8,990 nucleotides of DNA from UMGS1933 sp051891435 (GTDB taxonomy: Bacteria; Bacillota; Clostridia; TANB77; CAG-508), in contig JBJFFE010000049.1 in the NCBI GenBank assembly GCA_051891435.1, forward strand, positions 1-8,990. The letters run 5' to 3'. Shown here in pieces: positions 1 through 5,543 of the stretch. A program made the translations under genes and the position numbers. The notes under the pieces were generated by a model, which saw nothing but the letters and a program-made list of their open reading frames with translations, was not told where the DNA came from and did not search any database. Every line of letters starts with the position of its first letter. Position 1 is the first letter of the stretch.

Positions 1-209
1 ATTTTATTTTTTAAATAATTAATTGTTTATTTTTTATCATTTTATTTTTTAATAATTAATTTATTTTGTTTTTTATTATTTATTTTATTTAATTAATTTA
101 ATTTTTTATTATTTTATTTATAGTTTTTAAAGATAATAATTGTACAGTAGTATAATAAATATTAACCATTCATTCTTCATTATTTACTGCAACTAACAAG
201 TCGCACATT
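1..209. other. Extremely AT-rich gene-free stretch
   Basis: Positions 1-120 are almost pure A/T: I count only two G and one C. They consist of irregular T runs mixed with TTAATTAA-like words. Positions 121-209 return to ordinary AT-rich intergenic sequence and lead into the 3' end of the Ser-CGA tRNA gene. No ORF, tRNA or convincing stem-loop with a U tract is visible, so no terminator for that tRNA could be assigned with confidence. A weak stem of about 7 bp around 139-156 is the only hairpin seen near the tRNA end. Confidence 0.6.
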
Positions 210-301
210 TGGCGGAAAGGGTGGGATTCGAACCCACGGTAGATTATTCACCTACACCAATTTTCGAGACTGGCACCTTAAACCAACTCAGACACCTTTC
301 C
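210..301 (-). tRNA. tRNA-Ser (anticodon CGA)
   Basis: Class II serine tRNA of 92 nt including an encoded CCA (210-212). The acceptor arm GGAAAGG pairs with CCTTTCC and the discriminator base is G. The anticodon stem CCAGT/ATTGG encloses the loop CTCGAAA, giving anticodon CGA, which reads UCG. A long variable arm (TAGGT paired with ATCTA, one wobble) and the T-arm GTGGG-TTCGAAT-CCCAC support the serine assignment. Its T-arm and anticodon stem match those of the Ser-UGA gene at 660-751, so the two are probably related by duplication. A strong terminator-like hairpin (318-341) lies 16 bp upstream of its 5' end. The gene may therefore need its own promoter or depend on read-through. A TATAAA at 307-312 is a possible -10, but no good -35 accompanies it. 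Confidence 0.95.
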
Positions 302-317
302 ATATAAATTTATACAA

Positions 318-341
318 AAAAACAGCTTTTTAGCTGTTTTT
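318..341 (-). terminator. Intrinsic terminator-like hairpin
   Basis: A 10-bp stem, AAAAACAGCT paired with AGCTGTTTTT, has a 4-nt loop and runs into a T tract on the minus strand. It directly follows the CCA of the displaced tRNA-Ser 3' fragment (341-361). This looks like the original terminator of a tRNA-Ser(GCU) gene whose body now ends 151 bp further upstream. The stem is nearly symmetric, so it could also act on the plus strand. Confidence 0.7.
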
Positions 342-361
342 GGCGCAGAAGGAGGGGTTCG
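341..361 (-). pseudogene. Displaced 3' fragment of tRNA-Ser(GCU)
   Basis: These 21 bp are identical to the 3' end of the tRNA-Ser(GCU) gene (492-512). They cover CCA, the discriminator, the acceptor 3' strand, the T-stem 3' strand and part of the T-loop. No 5' acceptor, D-arm or anticodon arm accompanies it, so it cannot form a tRNA. Across an insert (362-428) the sequence resumes with TTCGAACCC and a T-stem-like GTGGG (minus strand, about 429-440), but resemblance to tRNA ends there. It may be an attachment-site duplicate left by an integrated element, or a local duplication. Confidence 0.75.
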
Positions 362-428
362 GCAAGCCGCGTCCTAAAAACAGTCCACTGGACTGTTTTT
401 GCCTTCACTTTGTTTCAGGCACGTCCTT
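362..428. repeat. 67-bp hairpin insert in a tRNA T-loop remnant
   Basis: The insert is flanked by TTCG on both sides (358-361 and 429-432). Removing it and one TTCG joins the flanks into a continuous T-arm-like sequence. It contains a strong hairpin at 376-400 (AAAAACAGTCC, loop ACT, GGACTGTTTTT). Its ends carry similar direct motifs, GCCGCGTCCT and GGCACGTCCT (8 of 10 matching). It has higher GC than its surroundings and no coding capacity worth calling. I suspect a dispersed repeat, but a single copy in this window cannot show that. Confidence 0.5.
376..400. terminator. Hairpin with 11-bp stem and T runs
   Basis: AAAAACAGTCC pairs perfectly with GGACTGTTTTT around a 3-nt loop, with T5 at the 3' side on either strand. 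It lies 92 bp downstream of the Ser-GCU tRNA in the direction of transcription. It could terminate the Ser-UGA/Ser-GCU transcript, or simply be the structural core of the 67-bp insert that contains it. Confidence 0.45.
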
Positions 429-491
429 TTCGAACCCACTCTACAATGTTTGTTCTTACAAAAAAATAAACTGGCTTTTTATAACTAATTT

Positions 492-581
492 TGGCGCAGA
501 AGGAGGGGTTCGAACCCTCGCGCCCCTTTCGAGACCTAATTGTTTAGCAAACAATCCCCTTCACCACTTGGGTACTTCTGC
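492..581 (-). tRNA. tRNA-Ser (anticodon GCU)
   Basis: Class II serine tRNA of 90 nt with encoded CCA (492-494). Acceptor GCAGAAG pairs with CTTCTGC, with discriminator G. The anticodon stem ATTGT/ACAAT encloses TTGCTAA, giving anticodon GCT, which reads AGC and AGU. The T-arm is GAGGG-TTCGAAC-CCCTC and a long variable arm is present. It is the middle gene of three serine tRNAs, 78 bp downstream of Ser-UGA. Its last 21 bp recur at 341-361. Confidence 0.95.
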
Positions 582-604
582 ATATTTTTATGATAAAAAT
601 TAAA

Positions 605-651
605 AGTGAAAAATATAAATATGTATTTTTTACATTTTATAACTCTTCACT
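605..651. repeat. AT-rich inverted repeat between tRNA genes
   Basis: AGTGAA (605-610) and TTCACT (646-651) form the ends of an AT-rich segment. Inside it GTGAAAAATA and TATTTTTTAC can pair with one wobble on the plus strand. It fills most of the spacer between Ser-UGA and Ser-GCU. It could be a processing structure, a decayed repeat or chance in A/T-rich DNA. Confidence 0.3.
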
Positions 652-659
652 ATTATTGT

Positions 660-751
660 TGGCGCAGGGGGTGGGATTCGAACCCACGGTAGGCTACAAA
701 CCTACGCCAATTTTCAAGACTGGTGCCATAAACCAACTCGACCACCCCTGC
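660..751 (-). tRNA. tRNA-Ser (anticodon UGA)
   Basis: Class II serine tRNA of 92 nt with encoded CCA (660-662). Acceptor GCAGGGG pairs with CCCCTGC, discriminator G. The anticodon stem CCAGT/ATTGG encloses CTTGAAA, giving anticodon TGA, which reads UCA and, with U34 modification, other UCN codons. The variable arm GTAGG...CCTAC and T-arm GTGGG-TTCGAAT-CCCAC are intact. It is the first gene of the tRNA group and sits about 26 bp downstream of the start expected from the promoter at 784-813. Confidence 0.96.
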
Positions 752-783
752 ATGCTTTAACAAAATTGTTAACAACAGTATAT

Positions 784-813
784 ATATTAGCACATTTCTG
801 GCTTGATTGTCAA
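784..813 (-). promoter_or_regulatory. Sigma-A promoter for the tRNA-Ser genes
   Basis: On the minus strand a perfect TTGACA (808-813) is followed after 18 bp by TAATAT (784-789). TGC immediately before the hexamer makes it an extended -10. Transcription should begin near 777, giving a short leader before the mature 5' end of tRNA-Ser(UGA) at 751. The leader contains a small inverted repeat, TTAACAA/TTGTTAA. An independent promoter here fits the palindromic block separating the tRNAs from parB. Confidence 0.85.
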
Positions 814-885
814 TAGAAAAAATTGGATTTTTGCATATTTAAATTTTTAATTTTTGTGTTTTATAGTATTAACAAATTGTAATTT

Positions 886-984
886 GGAAGTGGGATGTGG
901 GAGGTGAGAAGTGGGATTTATAAGGGCAAATCTCTGAAGAAATCACCCTAAAATCACACCTCGCACTTCTCACTTCGCACTTCA
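886..984. repeat. Heptamer-built palindromic element
   Basis: Two 34-bp arms (886-919 and 951-984) are inverted copies of each other, with 26 of 34 positions matching. Each arm is made of four degenerate 7-bp units of consensus GARGTGN followed by GATTT. The left arm reads this on the plus strand and the right arm on the minus strand. The 31-bp centre again has complementary ends (AGGG and CCCT). It has no ORF. The shape suggests a small non-autonomous mobile or dispersed repeat between parB and the tRNA promoter. Confidence 0.7.
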
Positions 985-1013
985 GTTTGCAAAAGCAAAC
1001 GCTTTTGCAAACT
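984..1013. repeat. 30-bp perfect hairpin downstream of parB
   Basis: AGTTTGCAAAAGC and GCTTTTGCAAACT form an uninterrupted 13-bp stem with a 4-nt loop, starting 12 bp after the parB stop codon. On the parB-coding strand no U tract follows, because the heptamer element begins at once. It is therefore not a textbook intrinsic terminator. It may still protect the parB mRNA 3' end or terminate it inefficiently. It abuts the palindrome at 886-984 and may be part of the same composite element. Confidence 0.7.
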
Positions 1014-1025
1014 ACAATTTTTCGC

Positions 1026-1892
1026 CTATTTTACAATTTCTAAAAGCCTTGCTAATTCTTCGTTTGAATTATATTCAATTATTATTTTTCCAGATCTTTT
1101 TCCAGCATTTATTTTTACTTTTGAACCAAAAAAGCTTCTAAAAGAATCCTCTATGTCTCTATATAAGGCATTATATCTTGTGTTTGTTGTCTTTTTGACT
1201 GTTTTTTTCTTTTGCTGTTTTAATTCTATTTGCTTTTCTGCCTCTCTTACACTATCTCCACTTTCTACCATATATTTTGCAGTTTCATATTGTTTGTCTG
1301 GATCTTCTATTCTTAATAATGTTCTGCAATGTCCTTCAGTTAATTTGCCATCTAATACTAGGTTTATAACCCTTTCATCCAAATTTAATACTCTTATAGT
1401 GTTTGCAATTCCACTTCTACTTATCCCCAATTTATCAGATAATTGTTGCTGTGTTAATTGATATTTTTCTAATAATTCTTTCATTGCTACTGCTTTTTCA
1501 ATTGGGTTTAAATCTTCCCTTTGGATATTTTCTATTAAAGCTATCTCTTTATTTGTTTGTTCTGTATAAACTCTTACTATTGCCGGAATTTCACTAATTC
1601 CAGCCTTTTTAGCTGCTCTCCATCTTCTTTCTCCTGCCACTATTTTATAATGGTCATCTTCTTTAGTTACGATTATTGGTTGTATTACTCCATATTCTTT
1701 AATAGATTCTGCAAGTTCATCAATCTTTTCAGTATCAAATTGTTGTCTTGGTTGATTTCTATTTGGTTCTACATCTATTAATTTTAAGCTTTGTATTACT
1801 TCTCCCTCTTGTATTTCCTCTTTTACAGGTTCAACATTATTTACTGAAAATAATGCATCTAATCCTTTTCCTAATCCTGTCATTTTTGCCAT
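1026..1892 (-). CDS. parB: Chromosome partitioning protein ParB (Spo0J)
   Basis: ParB binds parS sites near oriC, spreads as a CTP-dependent clamp, and works with ParA to organise and segregate origins. The 288-residue protein has the full family layout. An N-terminal ParA-stimulating motif GLGKGLDALF lies at residues 6-15. The CTP-binding domain shows GERRWRAAKKAG (87-98) and ENIQRE (121-126). A helix-turn-helix around 146-167 (LTQQQLSDKLGISRSGIA) contacts parS. A lysine-rich linker leads to a C-terminal dimerisation domain ending in EELARLLEIV. The start ATG has a GGGGGA ribosome site upstream; M4 is a less likely alternative. The stop is TAG. The gene lies 17 bp after parA and is surely co-transcribed. 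It is the only ParB-family gene here, with no Noc paralogue beside it. Confidence 0.97.
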   Translation of the reverse strand: MAKMTGLGKGLDALFSVNNVEPVKEEIQEGEVIQSLKLIDVEPNRNQPRQQFDTEKIDELAESIKEYGVIQPIIVTKEDDHYKIVAGERRWRAAKKAGISEIPAIVRVYTEQTNKEIALIENIQREDLNPIEKAVAMKELLEKYQLTQQQLSDKLGISRSGIANTIRVLNLDERVINLVLDGKLTEGHCRTLLRIEDPDKQYETAKYMVESGDSVREAEKQIELKQQKKKTVKKTTNTRYNALYRDIEDSFRSFFGSKVKINAGKRSGKIIIEYNSNEELARLLEIVK

Positions 1893-1909
1893 TTTTGTTT
1901 CCCCCTATT

Positions 1910-2674
1910 TTAATTTTTCTTTGTTTTTATTACTTCTCCTGCAAGTTTTTCATAACATCTTGCTCCTTTAGAAAGAGGTGCATATGTTGTTATAGGCATA
2001 CCGTAGCTTGGTGCTTCACTTAATTTTACGTTTCTTGGTATTACTGTTTTGTACACATTATCTTTAAAGTATTTTTTTACTTCACTTACAACTTGATTTG
2101 ATAGATTTGTTCTTGCATCATTCATTGTAAGTACAACACCTTCAATATACAAATCTTTATTTAGTTGTTGTTTTATTAAATTTACCGTATTCATAAGTTG
2201 TCCAACACCTTCTAATGCATAATATTCGCATTGGATTGGTATTATTATTGAATCAGCTGCAGTAAGAGCATTTATTGTAAGTAAACCTAATGATGGAGGG
2301 CAATCTATTAAAATATAATCAAATTTATCTTTTATTAAATCTAATTTTGCCTTTAGTTTATTTTCTCTTGCCATCATTGGTACTAATTCAACTTCTGCTC
2401 CTGCTAAATTAATGTTAGAAGGACAAACATATAGTTTTTTTATACTACTTTCTACTACTGTTTCTTCTAATTCTGTTTCATTAATTATAACATCATAAAT
2501 TGATTTTTCTTGGTTTTTGTTTACTCCAACTCCACTAGTTGCATTTCCCTGTGGATCTTCGTCTATTAATAATACTTTTTTACCTTTTTTTGCTAGAGCT
2601 GCACTTAAATTAACTGTTGTGGTTGTTTTTCCAACTCCACCTTTTTGATTAACTACTGCTATTATTTTTGCCAA
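1910..2674 (-). CDS. parA: Chromosome partitioning ATPase ParA (Soj)
   Basis: ParA is a deviant-Walker ATPase that binds DNA nonspecifically as an ATP dimer and is switched by ParB. In Bacillus its homologue Soj also controls DnaA. The 254-residue protein has the Walker A' motif KGGVGKTT (11-18) with the signature lysine at K11, the A'-type LLIDEDPQGNATSG (35-48), and the Walker B region YILIDCPPSLG (120-130). Length matches Soj. The start is TTG, supported by an AGGAGGG site exactly 6 nt upstream (2681-2687) and by MAKIIAVVNQKGG, the usual N-terminus. A sigma-A promoter (2703-2731) precedes it, so parAB forms its own transcription unit although rsmG lies directly upstream. Confidence 0.97.
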   Translation of the reverse strand: MAKIIAVVNQKGGVGKTTTTVNLSAALAKKGKKVLLIDEDPQGNATSGVGVNKNQEKSIYDVIINETELEETVVESSIKKLYVCPSNINLAGAEVELVPMMARENKLKAKLDLIKDKFDYILIDCPPSLGLLTINALTAADSIIIPIQCEYYALEGVGQLMNTVNLIKQQLNKDLYIEGVVLTMNDARTNLSNQVVSEVKKYFKDNVYKTVIPRNVKLSEAPSYGMPITTYAPLSKGARCYEKLAGEVIKTKKN

Positions 2675-2680
2675 ATTTAT

Positions 2681-2687
2681 CCCTCCT
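2681..2687 (-). promoter_or_regulatory. Ribosome binding site fixing the parA TTG start
   Basis: AGGAGGG on the minus strand, 6 nt before TTG at 2672-2674. It is the strong Shine-Dalgarno match that justifies reading the rare TTG as the initiation codon. Confidence 0.9.
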
Positions 2688-2702
2688 AAATTTTACATAT
2701 TA

Positions 2703-2731
2703 ATAATATAAAATTTTTAATAATATGTCAA
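2703..2731 (-). promoter_or_regulatory. Sigma-A promoter of parAB
   Basis: A perfect TTGACA (2726-2731) and TATTAT (2703-2708, one mismatch to TATAAT) are separated by 17 bp on the minus strand. Transcription should begin near 2696, leaving a short leader of about 20 nt that contains the parA ribosome site. The rsmG-side hairpin (2772-2794) lies about 40 bp upstream. Confidence 0.85.
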
Positions 2732-2771
2732 TAAAAAAGATCTATTTTATATAAATTTTTTATATAAAATA

Positions 2772-2794
2772 TTTCACACCAGTTAGGTGTGAAA
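2772..2794 (-). terminator. Hairpin between rsmG and parA; parS-like arms
   Basis: A perfect 9-bp stem (TTTCACACC/GGTGTGAAA) with loop TAACT on the minus strand lies 30 bp after the rsmG stop. It is followed by T-rich sequence (ATTTTATATAA) rather than a clean U tract. It probably terminates rsmG transcription. The arms, with flanks, read TGTTTCAC and GTGAAATA. These are the two halves of the Firmicutes parS consensus TGTTTCACGTGAAACA (8/8 and 7/8 matches), but 11 bp apart. A ParB-related role is therefore a second possibility. Confidence 0.6.
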
Positions 2795-2824
2795 CAAGCC
2801 TATTTTTTGTCATTTAGCAAAGTT

Positions 2825-3544
2825 TTAAAGTGGATTTTTCGTTGGTATACCAGCTTTTCTTGGATATTGCACACTCGTTTTTTTTGTTTTTTTCATTACT
2901 AAAATTGTTCTATTATTATCTGAATTTGGAAGATTAAATTTTTCTATTTTTTCTATTTTTCCTCCTAATTTTTCAATTGCATTTTTTGCTTTTTCTATTT
3001 CTTCGTCACAATTGCTACCCTTCATACAAATACATTTTCCTCCTACTTTTACAAATGGTAACATGTATTCTAACAAAATATTTAAAGGTGCAACTGCTCT
3101 AGATACTGCCACATCGTAATTTTCTCTATATGCAGCATCTTGCCCAAAATCCTCTGCTCTTCCGTGAATTGTTTTTGTTTTATCTAGACTAATATTTTCT
3201 ATTACTTCATTTAGGAAATTAATTCTTTTATTTAAAGAATCTAATAAGGTTATTTCTAATGAATCCTCAACTATTTTTAATGGTATTCCAGGGAAACCCG
3301 CACCAGTTCCTACATCTATTACACTACCCTTTTCATTAATATATTTTAATATGGTTAAAGAATCTATAAAATGCTTTAAAATAACCTCTTTAGGTTCTGT
3401 AATCCCTGTTAAATTCATAACTTTATTCTTTTCAAGTAATAGATTCATAAAATTAAAAAATTTTTTTAATTTTTCATCACTAAGATCTAAATTCAAAGCA
3501 CTTAAATTTACTCTCATTTCCTCTTTAAAAGAATTAAAATCCAT
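2825..3544 (-). CDS. rsmG: 16S rRNA m7G527 methyltransferase RsmG (GidB)
   Basis: RsmG methylates N7 of G527 in the 530 loop of 16S rRNA using S-adenosylmethionine; loss of the homologue gives low-level streptomycin resistance in several bacteria. Visible motifs are NLTGI (44-48), KHFIDSL (57-63), the SAM-binding loop DVGTGAGFPGIPL (77-89), SRAVAPL (148-154) and MKG (174-176). It also has the common C-terminal tail RTILVMKK...YPRKAGIPTKNPL. I chose the ATG at 3542-3544 because GGAGG lies 5 nt before it. An in-frame ATG 12 nt further upstream would overlap that ribosome site and has none of its own. The resulting 239 residues equal the Bacillus length. It follows mnmG after a 121-bp gap filled with GC-rich repeat-like sequence. 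Confidence 0.96.
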   Translation of the reverse strand: MDFNSFKEEMRVNLSALNLDLSDEKLKKFFNFMNLLLEKNKVMNLTGITEPKEVILKHFIDSLTILKYINEKGSVIDVGTGAGFPGIPLKIVEDSLEITLLDSLNKRINFLNEVIENISLDKTKTIHGRAEDFGQDAAYRENYDVAVSRAVAPLNILLEYMLPFVKVGGKCICMKGSNCDEEIEKAKNAIEKLGGKIEKIEKFNLPNSDNNRTILVMKKTKKTSVQYPRKAGIPTKNPL

Positions 3545-3549
3545 ATTTT

Positions 3550-3554
3550 CCTCC
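3550..3554 (-). promoter_or_regulatory. Ribosome binding site fixing the rsmG start
   Basis: GGAGG on the minus strand, 5 nt before ATG 3542-3544. It overlaps the upstream in-frame ATG (3554-3556), which argues against the longer reading. Confidence 0.8.
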
Positions 3555-3579
3555 ATATATCAATATTCTTTATAAACAT

Positions 3580-3651
3580 GGGCGGACACAGGACCCGCCC
3601 CTACACATTTTGTAATCATATAAATATATAAACCCCAACGAGATTTGGCGG
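3580..3651. repeat. GC-rich intergenic repeat between mnmG and rsmG
   Basis: Two GC-rich islands sit in a very AT-rich gap. The first (3580-3600) is a small hairpin GGGCGG...CCGCCC with a 9-nt loop, followed by CCTACACA. The second (3630-3651) reads AAACCCCAACGAG then ATTTGGCGG and has a 19/22 inverted match at 8937-8958, upstream of yidD. Both differ sharply in base composition from the flanking genes. They resemble the short GC-rich palindromic repeats scattered in many clostridial genomes (from memory, not searched here). Confidence 0.6.
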
Positions 3652-3665
3652 TCGTCTTTTGCTTA

Positions 3666-5543
3666 TTATTTTTTATCTTTTTTTTGTTCCAAATAAATTA
3701 ATAACACAGATACATCTGCTGGTGAAATACCTGATATTCTTGATGCTTGTCCAATTGAATGGGGTCTAAACTTATCCAATTTTTGTCTTGCCTCTAGACT
3801 TATGCCTTTTAAATTCAAATATTCTATGTTCTCTGGTAATAGCTTGTTTTCAAGTTTTTTCATCTTTTCAACTTGCTCCATTTGTAGTTTTATATATCCT
3901 TCATATTTTGCTTTTATTTCTACCTCTTCAGAGTCAATCTTATTTAGTGCCGGCATTTCATTGTCAATAGCTTTTAAATCATCATATTTTATTTCAGATC
4001 TTTTTAATAATTCAATTTCTTTTATACCATTTGATATTTGCGAAGAATTATGCTCTTCTAAAAATTCATTTACTTCCTTAGTCGGTTTTATTATTCTGTT
4101 TCTTAATCTTTCTAATTCTTTTTCTATTCTAAACATTTTTGCTTTAAATTCATCGTATCTGTCCTCTTTTATTAGACCCACTTCATGCCCAATTTCTGTT
4201 AATCTTTCGTCTGCATTATCTTGTCTTAAAAGCAATCTATATTCTGCTCTAGATGTCATCATTCTGTAAGGCTCATTAGTTCCTTTTGTTACTATATCAT
4301 CAATTAAAACACCTATATAAGAATCCCATCTATGTAAAATTATTGGTTCTTTTCCTTGTATCTTTCTTGCTGCATTAATACCAGCAATTATACCTTGGGC
4401 TGCCGCTTCTTCATAACCAGAAGTTCCATTTATTTGACCAGCTAAAAACATTCCTTTTATATTTTTTAATTCCAAAGATAATTTTAATTGCTGTGGATTA
4501 ATTGCATCATATTCTATTGCATATGCAGGTCTTGTAAACTCTACATTTTCTAAGCCTGGAATTGTTCTATACATCTCAATTTGCACATCTTCTGGAAGTG
4601 ATGAGCTCATACCCTGAACGTACATTTCATCTGTATCTAATCCCATTGGTTCTATAAAAATTTGATGTCTTTCTTTATCTGCGAATCTTACGACTTTATC
4701 TTCAATAGATGGGCAGTATCTTGGTCCTGTTCCTTCTATTTGTCCAGAATACAGAGGAGATCTATGTAAGTTTTTTCTTATAATTTCATGTGTTTTAGCA
4801 TTTGTATATGTTAAATAACAAGGGACTTGTTCAATTTGTAAATTTTTATTTTCAAATGAGAATGGAACAATTTCGTCATCTCCATTTTGTATCTCCATTT
4901 TTGAAAAATCTATGCTATTTTTATTAACTCTAGCAGGTGTGCCTGTTTTAAATCTTACTAGTTCAATTCCTAAATTTTGTAGGCATTTTGATAATTTATT
5001 TGCTGGAAAAACACCATCTGGTCCACTTTCAAAATTTACCTCACCAATATATATTTTCCCTTTTAAATATGTTCCTGTTGCAATTACAACTGCTTTAACG
5101 TTATAAATTGCTCCTATATTGGTTTCAACAGCTACAACTTGATTATTTTCTACTTTTATATCAACAATCTCTGCTTGTTTTATGTACAAATTTTCCTGTT
5201 TTTCCAAAGTATGTTTCATTTCTTGTTGATATTTTTTTCTATCAGCTTGTGCTCTTAAAGAATATACAGCTGGACCTTTAGATTTATTTAACATCTTAGA
5301 TTGTATAAACGTTTTATCAATGTTTTTACCCATTTCTCCACCAAGGCTATCTATTTCTCTTACTAGATGACCTTTTGATGTTCCACCAATATTAGGGTTA
5401 CATGGCATATTTGCTACATTTTCTAAAGTTATAGAAAAAAGTAATGTTTTTTGTCCCATTCTTGCAGCTGCAAGTGCAGCTTCGCAACCAGCATGTCCAG
5501 CTCCAATAACTGCTATATCATAATCACCAGCATTATAATTCAT
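3666..5543 (-). CDS. mnmG: tRNA U34 carboxymethylaminomethyl synthesis protein MnmG (GidA)
   Basis: MnmG is the FAD- and NADH-dependent partner of MnmE. Together they install the cmnm5 group on wobble uridine 34 of tRNAs reading two-codon boxes. The N-terminal Rossmann motif is IGAGHAGCEAALAAARMG (13-30). Both family signatures are present: GPRYCPSIEDKVVRFADKERH and GQINGTSGYEEAAAQG. The C-terminal helical domain used for MnmE/tRNA contact ends in HSIGQASRISGISPADVSVLLIYLE. I chose the ATG at 5541-5543, giving MNYNAGDYDIAVIG and 625 residues, in line with the family. An AAAGGGA lies 12 nt upstream. An in-frame ATG 27 nt earlier (5570) has no visible ribosome site. It lies 74 bp after mnmE, the usual pairing. 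Confidence 0.96.
   Translation of the reverse strand: MNYNAGDYDIAVIGAGHAGCEAALAAARMGQKTLLFSITLENVANMPCNPNIGGTSKGHLVREIDSLGGEMGKNIDKTFIQSKMLNKSKGPAVYSLRAQADRKKYQQEMKHTLEKQENLYIKQAEIVDIKVENNQVVAVETNIGAIYNVKAVVIATGTYLKGKIYIGEVNFESGPDGVFPANKLSKCLQNLGIELVRFKTGTPARVNKNSIDFSKMEIQNGDDEIVPFSFENKNLQIEQVPCYLTYTNAKTHEIIRKNLHRSPLYSGQIEGTGPRYCPSIEDKVVRFADKERHQIFIEPMGLDTDEMYVQGMSSSLPEDVQIEMYRTIPGLENVEFTRPAYAIEYDAINPQQLKLSLELKNIKGMFLAGQINGTSGYEEAAAQGIIAGINAARKIQGKEPIILHRWDSYIGVLIDDIVTKGTNEPYRMMTSRAEYRLLLRQDNADERLTEIGHEVGLIKEDRYDEFKAKMFRIEKELERLRNRIIKPTKEVNEFLEEHNSSQISNGIKEIELLKRSEIKYDDLKAIDNEMPALNKIDSEEVEIKAKYEGYIKLQMEQVEKMKKLENKLLPENIEYLNLKGISLEARQKLDKFRPHSIGQASRISGISPADVSVLLIYLEQKKDKK

Noticed and set aside
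340..603. Plus-strand 87-codon ORF across the tRNA spacer
   Set aside because: It runs antisense through the tRNA-Ser(GCU) gene and through the hairpin insert. Its GGVRTLAP-type residues are the reverse strand of a tRNA, a common source of false proteins, and it has no ribosome site.
886..984. CRISPR array
   Set aside because: The units are contiguous heptamers without spacers, arranged in inverted orientation; this is a palindrome, not repeat-spacer architecture.
1153..2023. Several plus-strand ORFs opposite parB and parA
   Set aside because: All overlap conserved minus-strand genes, overlap each other, and show hydrophobic low-complexity translations expected from antisense AT-rich DNA.
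2770..2797. Genuine parS site
   Set aside because: The half-sites are 11 bp apart while known parS halves are contiguous. It is reported as a possibility, not annotated as parS.
3802..4269. Plus-strand 155-codon ORF opposite mnmG
   Set aside because: It is the antisense shadow of a well-supported conserved gene, has a serine/phenylalanine-rich composition typical of such shadows, and lacks a ribosome site.
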